A DNA stretch of 64,000 nucleotides, taken from Ooceraea biroi (Eukaryota; Arthropoda; Insecta; Hymenoptera; Formicidae). Shown here one piece after another: positions 60,601-64,000 of this stretch (within the stretch, counting starts at the first letter, position 1; the number at the start of each line of letters is the position of its first letter). Below the pieces are notes generated by a model. That model was not told the origin of the DNA. It was given only the letters and a program-made list of their open reading frames with translations, and did no database searches. A program made the translations under genes and the position numbers. The stretch lies in assembly GCF_003672135.1 (NCBI RefSeq), contig NC_039516.1:1116001-1180000 (forward strand), in the 5' to 3' direction.

Positions 60601-62850
60601 ACAGGAAAAAGCGTCTTCGGAAGGGGCGTGCAATAAGAAGCGACTCCAATGTGTGCGGAGACGTGCCAGTCTGTGCATATCCTCTAGGAGAACAGGAAAG
60701 CAGTAGACCGATTAATTACGACAACGCAATAATCCGCTTCGCTCCGGGCGGACGAGGAAGCTGAGCGGCGAAGAACTGGAAGGATGTAGTGATCAACCTC
60801 CCTGATCCTGTATCTTTCGCATCTTCAGCTTCCTTCTGTCGCGAGCATTAACGTAACTGTAGAATCCGCGGACCGTAATACAAGCGACCGTCTTGTTCGC
60901 CGCGTTGTCATGCGCTACAACTTTTCACATTCTACATGCTTCTTAAAATAGACAATAAGCCGCCGTCTTTTGTATACATCACGAATGCCTCTACAATTGC
61001 TACAAATCATATAGCTCATTGTCTCCATATTTTCCTGCATTATTGTCAAAATCATAATCCCAAGTTTCGCTTCCCTTTGTCGCTAACTGAAGGATTTTGT
61101 TCATTAGTTTCGTACAACCAGAAATTGTTTCGAAAATTATCCTTCGCTCTGTAAACGACAGTTTCTGCATTCTATCGGATAAGCGTTAGATCTCGTTTGC
61201 TCGTTTCCGACGTCCATTCCTCCATTGTTCGTTTGTATGTACTTGTTTGGAGAAATAGTGTCTTGTTCAAGCGTGTATAATCCAATTTATCGCTTCTATA
61301 ACATATTACGCGTTTCATAATCATAACAGTACATAATATCGTCTTCCGTTGACGGATATCGAAATTACATAAGTGTATGCATTGAATGGTCTCTAATGCC
61401 AAACGAAAACTTTGACAGGAAGCTTAATGATGATGTCGTTATGTAAATAGTTACGCAAATAGTTTAATAATTTCTTTATCTCATCTTCATTCATAGAGTT
61501 CAAAGGTTCCAAAAATTCAAAGATTATTATTTCTTATTACGTCTTAGCAAGTCTCATGTTATCTTATGATACTTGTGTATATGGTATATGGTTGTGTATA
61601 TGGTATGCTTCTCGTTATACGCAAGCATGACACAAGTCACCGCATAATCAGCAGATATCCGATTTCAACCCGAGGTTTAGTCGTTGTACTCAGCTGCGGC
61701 CAATCCTGTTGGATTTTCTAGAAACCAGGATACGCGCTAAATCGAATGAACGAGTTAACGAGTCGGCAAGTATGCTGCATCGAGATTTTCCGCGATCTTT
61801 GCTAACAAGAACCGGTGAAACGCGTCTTGTTAATAAAGTGTGCAGGATTAATCCGGCAGGATCGCACGTAGGAAGGCATGCAGTTAGTAAACATAAGGAA
61901 TTTTGTTGCCTTTTACAGTTTCTACGAGACTCTATGAAACTATGAGATATTCCGGATATTCCAGATGGATTGATAGATATCTCTTAGAACATAATTTTTC
62001 TATTACAGTTAAATTAAAAAACTTAAATAAGAACTTTTGTTTGATTAAGATTGATGTCTAATTAGATCATTAATCAAAAAATCGTGTTGACTAATTAACT
62101 TTGAAATAAGTTCGATTTCGGGAAATTTTAATTCAATACTTAATCATCATGGTAATTAAACATCGGATATTAAATCAAGCAAGAACTTGAAATACATATA
62201 AAAATGAAAACCAAGTAGAAAAAACAAAAAAATCGACCAAATTAATAATAGAAAAGATGTATGTCATGTTCAGCTCTAATTAATGTCCAAATCGCATCTA
62301 ATCTTTTGGGATTAAGGGCGCGATAAGGAAATTAAAGGTGGGGTTCGGATCCCCAAAGTGCATCGGAGGATTAATAAAGCCGGGTCAGCGACCGTGACTG
62401 GACGTTTTATCGACGAACGGCATGAGTGCGTTTCGTCTGGCTTAAATCGTTCGTATCTCTGCGGACCGCTTGATCCAAGAGTGCAACGGTGCGCATTTGC
62501 TGCAACTCGCGCGCGCGATCAGTAGGATCCTGTGCGGTTAGTACGCTGAGCAAGATAAAGTCATTTTGCGGCGATCAAAGCGACGAGAGAAAGATGAATG
62601 GGGCAGATTCATGGAACTCTTTCTTCGTTTATCTTCTTTTTGAATTTATTGGACACTGCCATGTTAAGGACTTTGCAGCTCTGCGGTAATTAGCACGTTG
62701 CTGATTAAAGCGTTATATTTAGCCTTGTTTGGTTTGCGCTGGCTTCCAAACATCATGAGTTATTAATGTCGTCATCAATACATGTACTGCAGGGGGTCTA
62801 CCACACTTCAAAAAAGTGTACACCTATTGCCGAAAACGGTAATAAGTTCC

Positions 62851-63620
62851 GCATTTCTGCAGTTATTACCTTTGTTTCCTATATTGCCCAAATATTGCTT
62901 TTATTACCATTATTAATTAAGTATTACCGTTACATTGCCGTTATTGCCAAATATTGTACATATATTTCCTTATTTCTGAAACTATTGCTTTCTATTTTCA
63001 AGAAAAAGAGAGTTAGAAAAGTATGAAAATTTGCATTTTAAACATGAAAGAATCAAAATTTAAAAATTTATTAATCCTTAGAATGGAGCAAACACAAAAT
63101 AACAAAATAAAATATTATAATAACATATATAACAACATAACATATTTTATATTATTATATATGTTATTATAATATTTTATTTTATTTTATGTTATGTTAT
63201 GTTATATTATAATATTTTATGTTATGTGTTTTACATTAAATATTAATATTTCCGAATATTAATATTTAATGTAAAAAATTTTGGTTTGTTATTATAAAAG
63301 AAATATTATTTCTTTAACATAAAATATGTTATGTTATTATATATGTTATTATAATATTTTATTTTATGTTATTTTGTGTTTGCTCCATTCTAAGGACTAA
63401 TAAATTTTTTAATTTTGATTCTTTCATGTTTAAAATGCAAATTTTCATACTTTTCTAACTCTCTTTTTCTTGAAAATAGAAAGCAATAGCTTCAGAAATA
63501 AGGAAATATATGCACAATATTTGGCAATAACGGCAATGTAACGGTAATACTTAATTAATAACGGTAATAAAAGCAATATTTGGGCAATATAGGAAACAAA
63601 GGTAATAATTGCAGAAATGT
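62851..63620. repeat. 770-bp foldback element with arms of about 300 bp
   Basis: The left arm 62851-63150 and right arm 63320-63620 are near-perfect reverse complements, from gcatttctgcagttatta at the outside through tttgctccattctaaggact. As a result the same peptide (ITFVSYIAQILLLLPLLIKY...) is encoded on opposite strands in the two arms, which is a mirror artefact and not two genes. The arms are rich in ttaccgtta/ttgccgttattgcc motifs; the centre is ATGTT-rich. This fits a Foldback-type transposon or an unusual MITE. The last 40 bases of the window have a similar style (attgcttatttatttcctg), hinting at a relative next door. Confidence 0.8.
63231..63274. repeat. Perfect 20-bp hairpin at the heart of the foldback element
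   Basis: ttacattaaatattaatatt, loop tccg, then the exact reverse complement. It marks the symmetry centre of the larger element. Confidence 0.85.
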
Positions 63621-64000
63621 GCCAGTCGCGATAGAATGTGTCGTAGAATCCTGAATCTTTTGTAGGAATCAAGTTTTATGTATACATTCATGGAGATCAC
63701 CTTTTTTACTGTGACAGTTATATTATATATACTATAAAGTAAACTATGGTCAAATATTAAATATTAAAATAATATCTGATTATTTACCCATTTTGACAAG
63801 AGAGAACATCAAACTCTTACTAGAACTGAACTCAACTCACTTTTTTGAACTCAATTTATCAAGAAATTATTAAGCACAGTTGCGAACTGTAGTAAGCACA
63901 GAAATGATAGTGAGGATATTTGCGCGCCGGCTCGTGCTTGTTTAGCTATTTCTGTTGTATTGCTTATTTATTTCCTGTTTATTTCCTCTATTGCTGCTTT

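Larger units (their letters stand above)
51656..62850. other. Upstream intron or 5' flank of the CaaX gene, no gene recognised
   Basis: The first CaaX-gene exon here begins at an acceptor, so earlier exons lie in this stretch or beyond 64000; I could not place them. A minor candidate is 55232-55300 on the minus strand (acceptor gtgtttcag, donor gtgagtat), open in two frames but uninformative. Large open frames (53492-53959, 53872-54369, 55625-56125 minus; 58603-59106 plus) are Arg/Ser-rich without motifs. A mariner derivative lies at 54491-54694. Confidence 0.5.

Noticed and set aside
62766..63672. Two small membrane-protein genes encoding the same peptide on opposite strands
   Set aside because: Both are readings of the two arms of one inverted repeat; symmetry explains the duplication.
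1..64000. CRISPR arrays, operons, bacterial promoters or phage genes
   Set aside because: No regularly spaced repeats or prokaryotic gene organisation; introns and insect gene families show eukaryotic nuclear DNA.

Overview
The window looks like nuclear DNA of an insect, most likely a hymenopteran such as an ant, bee or wasp. The genes have small phase-consistent introns, there is an insect RR-type cuticular protein gene, mariner-type transposon relics are common, and the AT-rich background carries many undepleted CpG dinucleotides. The order-level guess is inference; no diagnostic marker gene is present.

Layout. (1) At 1-875 on the minus strand is the 5' part of a coiled-coil protein gene that runs off the left edge. 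(2) A short retroposon at 2518-2726 carries half a tRNA and a perfect foldback. (3) The seven-exon plus-strand gene at 3662-6764 encodes 532 residues: a zinc-finger-like N-terminus, a long acidic middle and a C-terminal 5-hydroxyisourate-hydrolase/transthyretin-like domain. Three of the domain's four signature active-site positions are substituted, and this is the most interesting object in the window. (4) A decayed mariner/Tc1-type element sits 56 bp after its stop codon. (5) At 9702-10306 on the minus strand are two exons of an RR-1-like cuticular protein. (6) Two possible exons of an unrecognised plus-strand gene lie at 10414-10822. (7) From 10823 to 21097 I see no convincing gene. (8) From 21098 to 51655 a large-intron minus-strand gene encodes a protein ending in a CaaX box (CVLQ) after extra cysteines, resembling a paralemmin. 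It has a second, internal first exon at 25268-25341 that splices in the same phase. (9) From 51656 to 64000 is probably its upstream intron or 5' flank, ending in a 770-bp inverted repeat.

The introns and spacers hold small transposon derivatives (several TIR elements, two related mariner derivatives, one duplicated 150-170 bp segment), microsatellites and two GC-rich islands. These genes do not form a pathway. The purine-pathway fold in the fusion protein appears to have been reused, not kept as an enzyme. Splice junctions were derived by eye from GT/AG sites and reading-frame phase, without transcript data.
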